This document shows positions 31,950 to 44,677 of a stretch of 64,000 bases of DNA, in pieces (position 1 is the stretch's first letter; every line of letters starts with the position of its first letter). The notes beneath the pieces were generated by a model. It did no database searches and was not told where the DNA came from. It was given only the letters and a program-made list of their open reading frames with translations. The DNA comes from Ehretia macrophylla. Taxonomy: Eukaryota; Streptophyta; Magnoliopsida; Boraginales; Ehretiaceae. A program made the translations under genes and the position numbers. Where the stretch lies: the NCBI GenBank assembly GCA_037974665.1, contig CM075771.1, forward strand, positions 43,880,425-43,944,424, given 5' to 3'.

Positions 31950-34770
31950 TGTAACACCCCGATCCTTCTCGAGACCGGGAGTTCTAACAATCAATCTATT
32001 CACAACCCAAATTCAAACCCGGGCATAAATTTTCAGGGAAAACGGACGGAGTCTCTCCTATTTCTAGGCGAAATGTAAAATCTGCGACAGCACATAAGTG
32101 GACCAACACCGTGTCCATCCATACAAACACCTCAAGGCCATCCGAGCCTCGGTTCTCAACAATTTAAACTCAGAAAGTATACATACATTTCCAATTTAAA
32201 AGCTAACCTATCTCTTTTCATTTTTGACAAGTACATTCAAACTAGACAATTAAATCATACTAAGCTACTGCATAAAATAAACTATCATGCCATTCTAACT
32301 CTTTTCCTCTAGACATTACAAACATGCTTTGAAGTTAAGCTATGCTAACTGATTACATAAACTAGCTTATCAATTCACCTCAACTACCTAGCTAGATTTA
32401 AATTACATTTCTTTTAACAATAAATACATACAACATATGAAAGCATATATCTTTACAACTACGGCACTCAAGCCACATAGGCACGCAAGACAACTCTTCA
32501 GGCACGAACTTTCACGAAATCACGAACTTTCCAGCTAACATGACATTTCCTGAAATGTGGTGGTGAGGAGTGAGTATACACAACACATATACTCAGTGAG
32601 GGCGAGACAGATAACGAGTTGGAGAGAAAGAAAGACGTGCAATGCAAATAGACACAACTAAGCAATAAAATCAATAAGAAAGCATTCAATACAAACGACA
32701 ATATATTAAACATTCAAGAATGCATTAACACAGCCATTCAAAGCTATACCACACTCTGAAGGCTATGGTTCACTCTTACGAGCAATATACCATTTCACGA
32801 CCGATACATCAATCTCGAGCTTGATGTTGACAACGATGACAATAAGCGCGCAACCACCTTATAACACTAGTTTGGAATACCCCGGAAGTATCCATCAATT
32901 CTACGACCTAAATCTCCCTGGGAGGCAACCCAAGCGAGAAAAGGGAATAGCCACGGAGCTAGAGCAACCAACACTGGCAACCCGAGGCTACCCAGAGAGG
33001 CCCATCGCTCAGGCGCTAGACACTATGCAATGCAAGACTCGATACAAGGCGATAAACGAGCAATAAAGCCACACGTGGGAGAATAAATAAAGTAGGTTAC
33101 TCTCGCACGCAATAACAACAATTGATAAGCATTTCAATCAGAATTAGTACAAACAAGTATATCAAGCAACCCTAAGCATTCTATAGGCATAATATCAAGA
33201 AAACAAGCAAAATCACAAATCGGCCCCAACTATCAAAACACTACCATTTCCATACGAGCCACGATTTCTGGAAACCGACTTCGCCAATCCTCCTAGGTCA
33301 CCATAGGGCACGTCTAAAGACCCCGGAACCCTACTTTACCCTAGAATCCGCGCAAAGCCTCAATTTCCCCCTTTGCTCGTTTGAACTACAACTATACCAA
33401 CCAAACGCCCAACCAACGCCATAATCGCACCAAAAGTGCTTCCATGGCCTCTCGAAACAATGCCATCACGTAAAACGAGAAAATGCTAAACTCGACCTAA
33501 ACGACCCCGACCTACACCAAGGCATTTTTTCCATTTTTTCCATTACGCAACCTAAACAAATCATGCATTTAGGCATTCTAGCATACCTAGCACCTTTTCA
33601 CATCAACAGACAGCATAACAACACAACTTTATCATTTCAAGGATTTACTATTCATAAAATACTATTCAACTAACAATTTATATTTCAATTTTAATATTCA
33701 ACCACAGAAAATGTTAAAAAGCTATAAATACGTGTTCTACGATTGCTAGGGAACATACTTTAAGCCTCAAATCAATCAAAACAACAATATACAGATAAAA
33801 TCCAAAAATCAAAGTTAATACACAAAATATTCAAATGCACAAATAACGATGAAACCCTCACCTTAGACGCTCCTAGACGCTAGGAAAACCTCATTGGGTG
33901 CCTCGAAAACCACCCCATGCAAGTTCACGCGAAGATTTGATGATTTGATGTTGAATTGTTTTTTTTTCTTCTCTCATATTTTCGGCCAGCCTAGGTTCTG
34001 TTTCAGCTCTGTTTTTTTTTTTTTTTGTGTGTGTGCTATTTAAGCTATTAAAAGATGATACAAGGTCAAAATGTCAAAGCTTTGGTCAATGCTCACTAAA
34101 GTTGGTCAAACTAGCTTCTTTTATGCATTTTAAAGCTAAAACAACTAATGAAATGTTAATTCTAGCTAACAACAATTAAAATATAAAATTTAAGACACCA
34201 AACACTAGTTTTCACTATTTGTTGAGGACTAGGAACTGCTCTCTAACTATCGCTCTCGATATGTTATGCACTTTGCGATAACAAAGAAGTGACAATTAAA
34301 TCTCAAAGAATCTAAGAAATATATCATTTTTGAAAAGCATCATAGTTTAAAATTTACTCCGGCTAGGAGCTACTTTCCTCTTTTATTTGAAAATCGAGTG
34401 ATTTTAATGCAAGACAACCAAAACCGATTATTAAAATAATCAAAACAATCAAGGTAATCAATATTCATTTAAAATAATTAATTTAACTATTTCTAGAATA
34501 TTTTAAAGAATTATGAAGTTAATATAAACCCGTAGTCCAATACAATTAAACCCTAACATTTAAGATGACACTTAATTAATCACAAGAGAATAAATTCAAT
34601 TACTATAATTATTAGAATCAGATAATAATCTTTTAATTATTCAATATACAACTACTAAATGCTTCCAAGAGAAATATTAAAATAGTGCAAATTGGTTGAT
34701 TTAACTAATTAAACATTTAATCAAATGCAGTCTAGTGCTATTAAATGCATGCCGGGTTCGGGTTATCACA
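31950..34770 (-). mobile_element. D2 left (3') LTR
   Basis: TGTAACACC to GGTTATCACA. It lacks 24 bases near 34518 (between two copies of 'gttaatat') that the right LTRs keep, as D3's left LTR also does. Its middle shares variants only with D2's right LTR ('tacgacctaaatc', 'gctcaggcgctag'), which suggests gene conversion. The LTR hairpin near 32570-32595 has one arm base changed. Confidence 0.92.
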
Positions 34771-35151
34771 TCCTTCCCCCTTTAAAACAATTGCGTCCTC
34801 GCAATTCTTCTTCCAATAGAACTCAGCATCACCTGAAATCCAATTCTGACTAATCTTCATCGGTTGAAGAATCCCGTTGACACCAATATCGAAGAAGAAT
34901 AAAATTCCAACCAAGAGTGCCGAGATAATACCAATAAAGACTAAAGCAAAGATACTGTAGATGTCACTAATACCACACAACAACGACAAGAAGAATACCT
35001 CACGCACGAATCTCCAATAGAAGTCTAACTATTACTGCCCGAGAATCCCCAAGCAAGAAACCAAGTAGAGGCTCAAACAAAGGTTCCATCCAGAGGTCCA
35101 AAGAAGTACCCCGCTGGTCACGAATTTCATAGAAGAATTCCCTGTTAAGAG
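34771..35151 (-). mobile_element. D2 internal segment with PPT and hairpin
   Basis: The minus strand of 34771-34788 reads GTTTTAAAGGGGGAAGGA, the polypurine tract. A hairpin follows: arms AATTGCG (34789-34795) and CGCAATT (34800-34806), loop TCCT on the plus strand. The rest is non-coding and ends at the AAGAG duplication of E1. Confidence 0.88.
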
Positions 35152-37621
35152 TGTAATTCCCCGATCCCTCTCGAGACCGGGAGTTCTATCAATCGATCTA
35201 AACACAACCCAACCCAAACCCGAGCATAAATTTTCAGGGAAAATGGACGGAGTCTCCCCTGTTTCTAGGCGAAAAGTAAAACCTGCAACATCATATAAGT
35301 GGACCAATACCATGCCCAAACATTCAACCACCTCAAGGCCATCCGAGCCTTGGTTCACAACAAGTAAAACACAAGTAAATATACATTCAAGCTTAGAAAT
35401 TAAACTACACCAACCTATATCATAAGCTAGACTAGCATAACTTTCTATCTCTTTTCCTTTGTCATTACAAATATACATTGAAGTTAAGCTACATTAACTA
35501 AATACATAATCTAGTGAAACTTAAATTACATCCCCTTTAACATTAAATACATATAATACATAAAAGCATACAACTTTACAACTTTGACAACTCAAGTCAC
35601 ATAGGCATGCAGGACAACTCTTTAAGCACGGACTTTCACGAAATCACGAACTTTCCAGCTAACATGGCATTTCCTGAAATGTGGTGGTGAGGAGTGAGTA
35701 TACACAACACGTATACTCAGTGAGGGAGAGACATATATCGAATTGGAGAGAAACAAAATCGTGCAATGCAAATAAGACAGTTAAGCAATATAACTGATAA
35801 ATAAGCAATCAAAACAAATAATCAATACAATAAGCAATTACTGAAAGCATTAACACAACCATTCAAAGCTATACCACACTTTGAAGGCTATGGTTCACTC
35901 ATACGAGCAATGTACCATTTCACGAGCGATACATCAATCTCGAGCTTGATGTTGACAACGATGACAATAAGCGCGCATCCACCTTATAACACCAGTTTGG
36001 AATACCCCGGAAGTATCCATCAATCTACGACCCAAATCTCCCTGGGAGGCAGCCCAAGCGAGAAGAGGGAATAGCTACGGAGCTAGAGCAACCAACACTG
36101 GCAACCCGAGGCTACCCAGAGAGGCTCATCACTCACGTGCTGACACTATGCAATGCAAGACTTGATACAAGGCAATAAACGAGCGATAGCACAACAATAC
36201 AAACTAGTGACAACAAACGAGATAACAAGCAATTACAATCAATACTAGCATTCAACTAACTTTTCAAGCATAACAAGTAATAATAAGCAACAATAACACC
36301 AATTAAACAAGTATATCAAGCAACCCTAAGCATTCTATAGGCATAATATCAAGATAAAAAGCAAAATCACAAATCGGCCCCAACTATCAAAACACTACCA
36401 TTTCCAAACGAGCCACGAGTTTTGGAAACCGACTTCGCCAATCCTCCTAGGTCACCATAAGGCACGTCCAAGGACCCCGAAACCCTACTTTACCCTAGAA
36501 TTCGCGCAAAGCCCCAATTTATCCCTTTGCTCGTTTGAACTACAACTATACCAACCAAACACCAAACCAATGCCATAATCGCACCAAAAGTGCTTCCATG
36601 GCCTCCTGAAACATTGCCAACACGCAAAACGAGAAAACGCCAAACTCGACCTAAACGACCCTGACTTTCACTAAGCCGTTTTTCTCCGTTTTTCCATTAC
36701 ACATTCCAATTAAACCACACATTTAGGCATTCTAGCATATCTAGCATCTTCCTACATCAACAAAATGCGTAACGGAGCAACTTCATTGAAACGGGGGTTT
36801 ACTATTCACAATTTACTATTCATCACACAATTTATATTTCAATTCCAATATTTAACCGCAGAAAATGTTAAAAAGCTATAAATACATGTTCTACAATCAA
36901 CAAGGAACATTCTTGAAGCAACAAAACGATTAAAACAACAATCTACGCATAAAACCCAAAAATCAAAGTTTAGATACAAATATTTCAAATGCGCAAATAA
37001 TGATGAAACCCTCACCTTAGACGCTCCTAGACGCTAGGAAAACCTCGTAGAGTGCCTCGGAAACCACCCCGCACAAGCCCACGCGAAGAATCAAAGATTT
37101 GAAGTTGAGATTTTCTTTTTTTTCTCATTCTTTTCCTCATGGTTTCAAGCCTTTTTCTCTATTTTTTTCGTGTGCATTCTGCTTATTTAGAAAAAAAAAA
37201 TGAAAAAAAGTCAAAGGTCAAAGATTCGGTCAACCCGCTAAACGGAAATAGCTATGCGCGACCTTACGAAAATGGCTATAACTTCTTCTAGAAAATTCCA
37301 ATTCACGAAAGGTTTGAAGCCTCAAAAACTAGACTCATAGAGCTTTCCAACCATATATAATTTGCTACCTAACTCTTCCCCAATTGGTTCAGATTTAATT
37401 CCAAAGTTGACCCAAAATTTGACTAACTTAACATTGCATTTTTTTATTTCTAATCCCAAGTTTACCTTTTATTAAACATTTCAAAAATTCCCACCTTGTC
37501 CTAGTTGGTCAATGTAGATTAAAAGTCAACTAGTTTGGTCAAAGAAGGTGAAAGGTCAATAAAATGCAATTTAAATGAACTTTAAATGCTATTGAATACA
37601 TGCCAGGTTCGGGGTATAACA
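35152..37621 (-). mobile_element. E1: solo LTR nested in D2 (2470 bp)
   Basis: A single LTR from TGTAATTCC to GGGTATAACA flanked by AAGAG at 35147-35151 and 37622-37626. The empty site is at 57416-57420 in D3. It is related to D in its first two thirds (shared 'gagaccgggag', 'ggacggagtctcc', the LTR hairpin near 35695 and the LTR core). From about 37130 it diverges and carries a different end with 'ggctataacttctt' and 'agagctttccaacc', which echo the L LTR and the 341-bp satellite. No internal region, so a solo LTR. Confidence 0.92.
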
Positions 37622-37626
37622 AAGAG

Positions 37627-38737
37627 TGCTGAAGAAAATACCAAGAAACCCAATCAAATATACTTCCAAAGTTCCAAAGAAGCTTTCCAAATAATAACCC
37701 CATGGGACAACCAATTAGATTCCGAGTTTTGCTATCAAATGCTGAGAGGAAGGTCAAAGGAAATAGTAGATAAAATATAATGTGCCCAATAAGACAACCA
37801 AGTTGAATAACAAACATAGTTTCCCAGATGGATGAAAACTCCAAGGATAAACACCGAACTGGTGAACAATATACCGAGACCAAACTTTGAGACCTCTTCA
37901 CTGTTTGCCAAGTGAAAACTTCATACAACCTTGCCAATAAGGAAAATACCAATAGAATGCCCAAAAAGAATTTCAAAGAATACCATAAGTAGTATTATAC
38001 AATAAGTATGATAAGAACTCCAAATACCAAACCTACTGAGGAACACTGAAGAAGATATCTGAAACAATGCTCCAATAAGAAATTAGCCAAGTTTGCCCAA
38101 TAAGTAAATACTAAATAAATGGCCACTAAGGATCCTAGAGAATGCTGTTGAAGAATTTCCAATCACGATTGCCAATAAGATATCAAGAAAGACTAGAGCA
38201 AAGATATTGTAGACAATATTATGCAGTAAGTCCAATAAGAATTCCGATTGCCAAATCCACTGAGAAATGTCCACAAGGAATACCAAAGTAATACGCCTCA
38301 CACAAAACTGATCATTGTAAGTAGACTCAAATCAAAGTTCCCCATAAGAATGCAGAAAGAACACCAAAGGTTGATTAAAATCCCAACCAAGTCTCCCACG
38401 AAATGCCAATATGGAAATACCTAATGAATGCCCAATCAAGAAGACATTAAGAAAATACCCCAGAGAATAATCATGTAGAACTCCAAAGGAAGTCATTTAC
38501 CCAAAGCATAGAAGATAACCTTCAAGGAACCCCAATAAACAAACTCCAGTTATAAATGTCAACTCCCAAATAAAGGCCTAGTTGAGCACAGCTTGTTTCC
38601 GTCAATCCAAATAACATTGGCTTCCTACTAACCACTTCTTTTCAGGGGAGGAAGAAGTCTTTCTTACCATTTCCACGGGACATGTATGAATGCCAAGATA
38701 TCACATTTATACACATGCCTTAAACTATTATGCAAGC
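37627..38737 (-). mobile_element. D2 internal segment between E1 and E2, non-coding
   Basis: A-rich on the plus strand, with many loosely repeated 'ccaataaga' and 'gaataccaa' words. It matches 57421-58530 in D3. Hydrophobic ORFs of 60-145 codons on the minus strand are interrupted differently in D2 and D3, and no known protein is recognised. It ends at the CAAGC duplication of E2 (38733-38737). Confidence 0.8.
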
Positions 38738-41410
38738 TGTAACACCCCGATCCCTCTCGAGACCGGGAGTTCTATCAATCAAACTAATCACAACCCAAAC
38801 CAAACCCGGGCAATATTTTCAGGGAAAACGGACGGAGTCTCCACTGTTTCTAGGCGAAATGTAAAACCTGTAATAGCATATAAATGGACCACCACCGTGT
38901 CCAACCATACGAAACTTCCTCAAGGCCATCCGAGCCTCGGTTCTCAACAATTTAAACTCAGCAAGTATACATACATTTCCAATTTAAAAGCTAACCTATC
39001 TTTTTCATTTTGACAAGTACATTCAAACTAGACAATTAAACCATACTAAGCTGCTGCATAAAATAAACTATCATGCCATTCTAATTCTTTTCCTTTGATC
39101 ATTACAAACATGCATTGAAGCTAAGTTATAATAACTAGATACACAATCTAACTTATCAAACTACTTCAACAACCTAATGAAACTTAATTTACATACTTTT
39201 TGACATTAAATACATACAGCATATGAAAGCATATATCTTTACAACTTCGACACTCAAGCCACATAGGCACGCAAGACAACTCTTCAGGCATGAACTTTCA
39301 CGTAATCACGAACTTTCCAGGTAACATGGCATTTCCTGAAATGTGGTGGTGAGGAGTGAGTATACACAACACGTATACTCAGTGAGGACGAGACAGATAT
39401 CGAGGTGGAGAGAAAGAAGATCGTGCAATGCAAATAGGTACAGTTAAACAATATAATCAATAAAAAGACATTCAATATAATTGGCAACACAACAAACAAT
39501 CAAAGAAAGCAATAACATAACCATTCAAAGCTATACCACACTCTGAAGGCTATGGTTCACTCATACGAGCAATGTACCATTTCACGAGCGATACATCAAT
39601 CTCGAGCTTGATGTTGACAACGATGACAATAAGCGCGCAACTACCTAATAACACCAGTTTGGAATACCCCGGAAGTATCCATCAATCTACGACCCAAATC
39701 TCCCTGGGAGACAACCCAAGCGAGAATGGGAATAGCAACGGAGCTAGAGCAACCAACACTGGCAACCCGAGGCTACCCAGAGAGGCTCATCACTCACGCG
39801 CGAGACACTATGCAATGCAAGACTCGATACAAGGCGATAAACGAGCGATAAACAAGATATCAAGCATTCTCAACAATGGATAAACATTTCAATCAACAAC
39901 CAACTCTAACAAGCGGAATAAGCATTAGCAAGCATAACAAGCAATAAAAAGCATTTTATAGGCATAACATCAAGAAAACACACAAAGTCACAAATCGGCC
40001 CCAACTATTAAAACACTACCATCTCCAAACGAGCCACGAGTTCTGGAAACCGACTTCGCCAATCTTCCTAGGTCACTATAAGGCACGTCTAGAGACTCCG
40101 AAACCCTACTTAACCCTAGAATTCACGCAAAGCCCGGTTTTTCCCCTTTGCTCGTTTGAACTACAGCTATACCAACCAAACACCCAACCAACACCACGAT
40201 TGCACCAAAAGTGCTTCCATGGGCTCCCGAAACAATGCCATCACGCAAAACGAGAAAATGCTAAAGTCGACCTAAACGACCCCGACTTTCACTAAGCCGT
40301 TTTTTTCTATTTTTCTATTACACATTCCAATTAAACCACACATTTAGGCTTCTAGCATATCTAGCACATTTCTACATCAACGGACAGCATAACGGAGCAA
40401 CTTCATCGTTTCAAGGGTTTACTATTCATAAAACACTATTCATTAATCAATTTAAATTGCAATCTCAACATTTAACCGTAGAAAATGTTAAAAAGCTATA
40501 AATACATGTTCTACAATCAACAAGGAACGTTCTTTAAGCAACAAAACGATTAAAACAACAATCTATGCATAAAATCCAAAAATCAAAGTTTAGATACAAA
40601 ATTTTCAAATGCGCAAATAACGATGAAACCCTCACCTTAGACGCTCCTAGACGCTAGGAAAACCTCGTAGGATGCCTCGGAAACCACTCCGTACAAGCTC
40701 ACGCGAAGATTTGATGATTTGAAGTTGAATTTTCTTTTTTTTTCTCTCCCTCATTTCGGCCCTGCCCTCTCTGATTTCAGGTCTGTTTTTTTTTATTTTG
40801 CTTTGTTTAAGCTTAAAATGGTGACAATTTGGTCAAAGTTGGTCAAGGTTGGTCAAACAACTTAAAAACTAGTCAAAAACTAGTCAAAATGGCTTATTTT
40901 TGTGCATTTTTAAGCTAAATAACTAACACCAAAATTAATTCTAGCTAGCAACAATTAAATTATAAAATTTTAGTAATCTAAATACTAATTTCACTATTTG
41001 CTGAGGACTGGAAACCGTTTCCTAGCTAACGCTCTCAATATGCAATGCATGTTGCGACAACAAAAGAATAACAATTAAATCTCGAAGAATCTAAGAAATA
41101 TATCATTTTGAAAAGCATTATAGTTTAAAATTTACTCCGGCTCGGAGCTACTTTTCATTTAATTGAAAACCGAGCCTTTAAGTGCAAGAAAAATAAAACC
41201 GATTGACATCAATATGAGATGTAGGTGATATTCCATTAAAATAATTAACTCAAGTATTATTTTAATTACTTCCAAAAGAAATATGAAAATAGAGCTACAA
41301 ATAAATGTTAAACTAAAAGTAAACACATAATTCAATGCTAACATTTAAGATAACACTTAATCAAATGCAATTAAATGTCATTAAATGCATGCCGGGTTCG
41401 GGTTATCACA
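38738..41410 (-). mobile_element. E2: solo LTR nested in D2 (2673 bp)
   Basis: A single LTR from TGTAACACC to GGTTATCACA flanked by CAAGC at 38733-38737 and 41411-41415. The empty site is at 58526-58530 in D3. It is a diverged relative of the D LTR: same termini, same hairpin near 39355, same core near 39650-39840. Five TTGAC(C/T) cores on the minus strand crowd into 40831-40887. Confidence 0.93.
40831..40887 (-). promoter_or_regulatory. W-box cluster in E2
   Basis: The minus strand has TTGACC at 40831-40836, 40841-40846 and 40851-40856, and TTGACT at 40871-40876 and 40882-40887, with near-exact 10-bp spacing of the first three. D LTRs have four such cores in the same region (D1: 26381-26426). 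Binding by WRKY factors is inferred from the motif only. Confidence 0.5.
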
Positions 41411-41415
41411 CAAGC

Positions 41416-41832
41416 AAGTTTACAAAAGAGTTTACAAAACCATTTAATCATCAAAGTCATTCAAACATGACAATCAATTCAAGCACAACATAATCAATTC
41501 AAATCACGGCACAACCAATTCAAGACATTCCAATACACACATTACAAGCAATACTTCAGGCAACTAACAATTCACGAGATCGATTCGATTCACGAGGTCA
41601 ATTCAATAGGTCAATTTAATGCACAACTAGACACTTTACTTTACTTGAGAAACATTTAACACATAACACATAACTAAATCACATAGGTGCATACATTCAA
41701 GTCAAGACACACAATCTCACATACAAGCATACACTTTCAAGACACACTTAACAAGCACACATTCAAGGATCACTACCCACCAAACCGAGGACCCTGTCCC
41801 GGCTTATGAGCTAAACAAGCTCTAATACCACC
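41416..41832 (-). mobile_element. D2 leader segment with primer site
   Basis: Non-coding leader matching 58531-58947. The primer site on the plus strand is GCTCTAATACCA (41819-41830), i.e. TGGTATTAGAGC, one base off the iMet consensus, two bases from the right LTR. D3 has the same variant. Confidence 0.88.
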
Positions 41833-44672
41833 TGTAACACCCCGATCCCTCTCGAGACCGGGAGTTCTAACAATCAATCTATTCACAACCCAAATCCAAA
41901 CCCGAGCATAAATTTTCAGGGAAAACGGACGGAGTCTCCCCTGTTTCTAGGCGAAATATAAAACTTGCGACAGCACATAAGTGGACCAACACCGTGTCCA
42001 TCCATACAAACACCTCAAGGCCATCCGAGCCAAGGTTCTCAACAATTTAAACTCAGCAAGTATACATACATTTCCAATTTAAAAGCTAACCTATCTCTTT
42101 TCATTTTTGACAAGTACATTCAAACTAGACAATTAAATCATACTAAGCTACTGCATAAAATAAACTATTATGCCATTCTAACTCTTTTCCTTTAGACATT
42201 ACAAACATGCTTTGAAGTTAAGCTATGCTAACTGATTACATAAACTAGCTTATCAATTCACCTCAACTACCTAGCTAGATTTAAATTACATTTCTTTTAA
42301 CAATAAATACATACAACATATGAAAGCATATATCTTTACAACTTTGGCACTCAAGCCACATAGGCACGCAAGACAACTCTTCAGGCACGAACTTTCACGA
42401 AATCACGAACTTTCCAGCTAACATGACATTTCCTGAAATGTGGTGGTGAGGAGTGAGTATACACAACACGTATACTCAGTGAGGGCGAGACAGATAACGA
42501 GTTGGAGAGAAAGAAAGACGTGCAATGCAAATAGACACATCTAAGCAATAAAATCAATAAGAAAGCATTCAATACAAACGACAATATATTAAACATTCAA
42601 GAAAGCATTAACACAGCCATTCAAAGCTATACCACACTCTGAATGCTATGGTTCACTCTTACGAGCAATATACCATTTCACGACCGATACATCAATCTCG
42701 AGCTTGATGTTGACAACGATGACAATAAGCGCGCAACTACCTTATAACACCAGTTTGGAATACCCCGGAAGTATCCATCAATTCTACGACCTAAATCTCC
42801 CTGGGAGGCAACCCAAGCGAGAAAAGGGAATAGCCACGGAGCTAGAGCAACCAACACTGGCAACCCGAGGCTACCCAGAGAGGCCCATCGCTCAGGCGCT
42901 AGACACTATGCAATGCAAGACTCGATACAAGGCGATAAACGAGCAATAAAGCCACACGTGGGAGAATAAATAAAGTAGGTTACTCTCGCACGCAATAACA
43001 ACAGTTGATAAGCTTTTCAATCAGAATTAGTATAAACAAGTATATCAAGCAACCCTAAGCATTCTATAGGCATAATATCAAGAAAACAAGCAAAATCACA
43101 AATCGGCCCCAACTATCAAACACTACCATTTCCATACGAGCCACGAGTTTTGGAAACCGACTTCGCCAATCCTCCTAGGTCACCATAGGGCACGTCTAAA
43201 GACCTCGAACCCCTACTTTACCCTAGAATCCGCGCAAAGCCCCGATTTCCCCCTTTGTTCATTTGAACTACAACAATACCAACCAAACGCCCAACCAACG
43301 CCATAATCGCACCAAAAGTGCTTCCATGGCCTCCCGAAACAATGCAATCACGCAAAACGAGAAAACGCTAAACTCGACCTAAACGACCCCGACTTTCACC
43401 AAGGCATTTTTCCCATTTTTTCCATTACGCAACCTAAACAAATCATGCATTTAAGCATTCTAGCATACCTAGCACCTTTTCACATCAACAAACAGCATAA
43501 CAACGCAACTTTATCGTTTCAAAGATTTACTATTCACAAAATACTATTCAACTAACAATTTATATTTCAATTTCAATATTCAACCGCAGAAAATGTTAAA
43601 AAGCTATAAATACGTGTTCTACGATTGCTAGGGAACATACTTTAAGCCTCAAATCAATTAAAACAACAATATACGGATAAAACCCAAAAATCAAAGTTAA
43701 TACACAAAATATTCAAATGCGCAAATAACGATGAAACTCTCACCTTAGACGCTGCTAGACGCTAGGAAAACCTCATTGGGTGCCTCGAAAACCACACTGT
43801 GCAAGCTCACGCGAAGATTTGATGATTTGATGTTGAATTGTTTTTTTTTTCCTTCTCTCATATTTTCGGCCAGCCTAGGTTCTGTTTCAGCTCTGTTTTT
43901 TTTTTTTTTTGTGCTATTTAAGCTATTAAAAGATGACACAAGGTCAAAAGGTCAAAGCTTTGGTCAATGCTCACTAAAGTTGGTCAAACTAGCTTATTTT
44001 ATACATTTTAAAGCTAAAACAACTAATGAAATATTAATTCTAGCTAACAACAATTAAAATATAAATTTGAAGATACCAAACACTAGTTTTCACTATTTGT
44101 TGAGGACTAGGAACCGCTCTCTAACTATCGCTCTCGATATGCTATGCACTTTGCGTCAACAAAGAAGTGACAATTAAATCTCAAAGAATCTAAGAAATAT
44201 ATCATTTTTGGAAAGCATCATAGTTTAAAATTTACTCCGGCTCGGAGCTACTTTCCTCTTTTATTTGAAAACCGAGTGATTTTAATGCAAGACAACCAAA
44301 ACCGATTATTAAAATAATCAAAACAATCAAGGTAATCAATATTAATTTAAAATAATTAATTTAACTATTTCTAGAATATTTTAAAGAATTATGAAGTTAA
44401 TATTAAGCTACAAATGAAAGTTAATATAAATATGTAGTCCAATAATATTAAACCCTAACATTTAAGATGACACTTAATTAATCACAAGGGAATAAATTCA
44501 ATTACTATAATTATTAGAAATAGATAATAATCTTTTAGTTATTCAATATACAACTACTAAATGCTTCCAAGAGAAATATTAAAATAGTGCAAATTGGTTG
44601 ATTTAACTAATTAAACATTTAATCAAATGCAGTCAAGTGCTATTAAATGCATGCCGAGTTCGGGTTATCACA
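41833..44672 (-). mobile_element. D2 right (5') LTR
   Basis: TGTAACACC to GGTTATCACA, 2840 bp, followed by CTATT (44673-44677). It keeps the 24-bp stretch at 44396 that left LTRs have lost. The hairpin near 42455-42480 is perfect. It shares mid-LTR variants with D2's left LTR. Confidence 0.92.
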
Positions 44673-44677
44673 CTATT

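Larger units (their letters stand above)
31950..44672 (-). mobile_element. D2: complete element D in Athila copy 2, itself carrying E1 and E2
   Basis: Two LTRs (31950-34770 and 41833-44672), an iMet-type primer site and a polypurine tract delimit this element, bounded by CTATT at 31945-31949 and 44673-44677. Without E1 and E2 its internal region is about 1.9 kb in three pieces (34771-35151, 37627-38737, 41416-41832) and matches D3. No gag or pol motif is visible, so D is non-autonomous. Next to the PPT it shares hairpin and sequence with element B, which points to a Tekay-type partner. Confidence 0.93.

Noticed and set aside
37539-38301. Hydrophobic minus-strand ORFs in the D interior (also 57414-58098) that could suggest a membrane or env-like protein
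   Set aside because: Low-complexity T-rich sequence gives Leu/Ile/Phe-rich translations; frames break at different places in D2 and D3 and show no signal peptide plus domain organisation.
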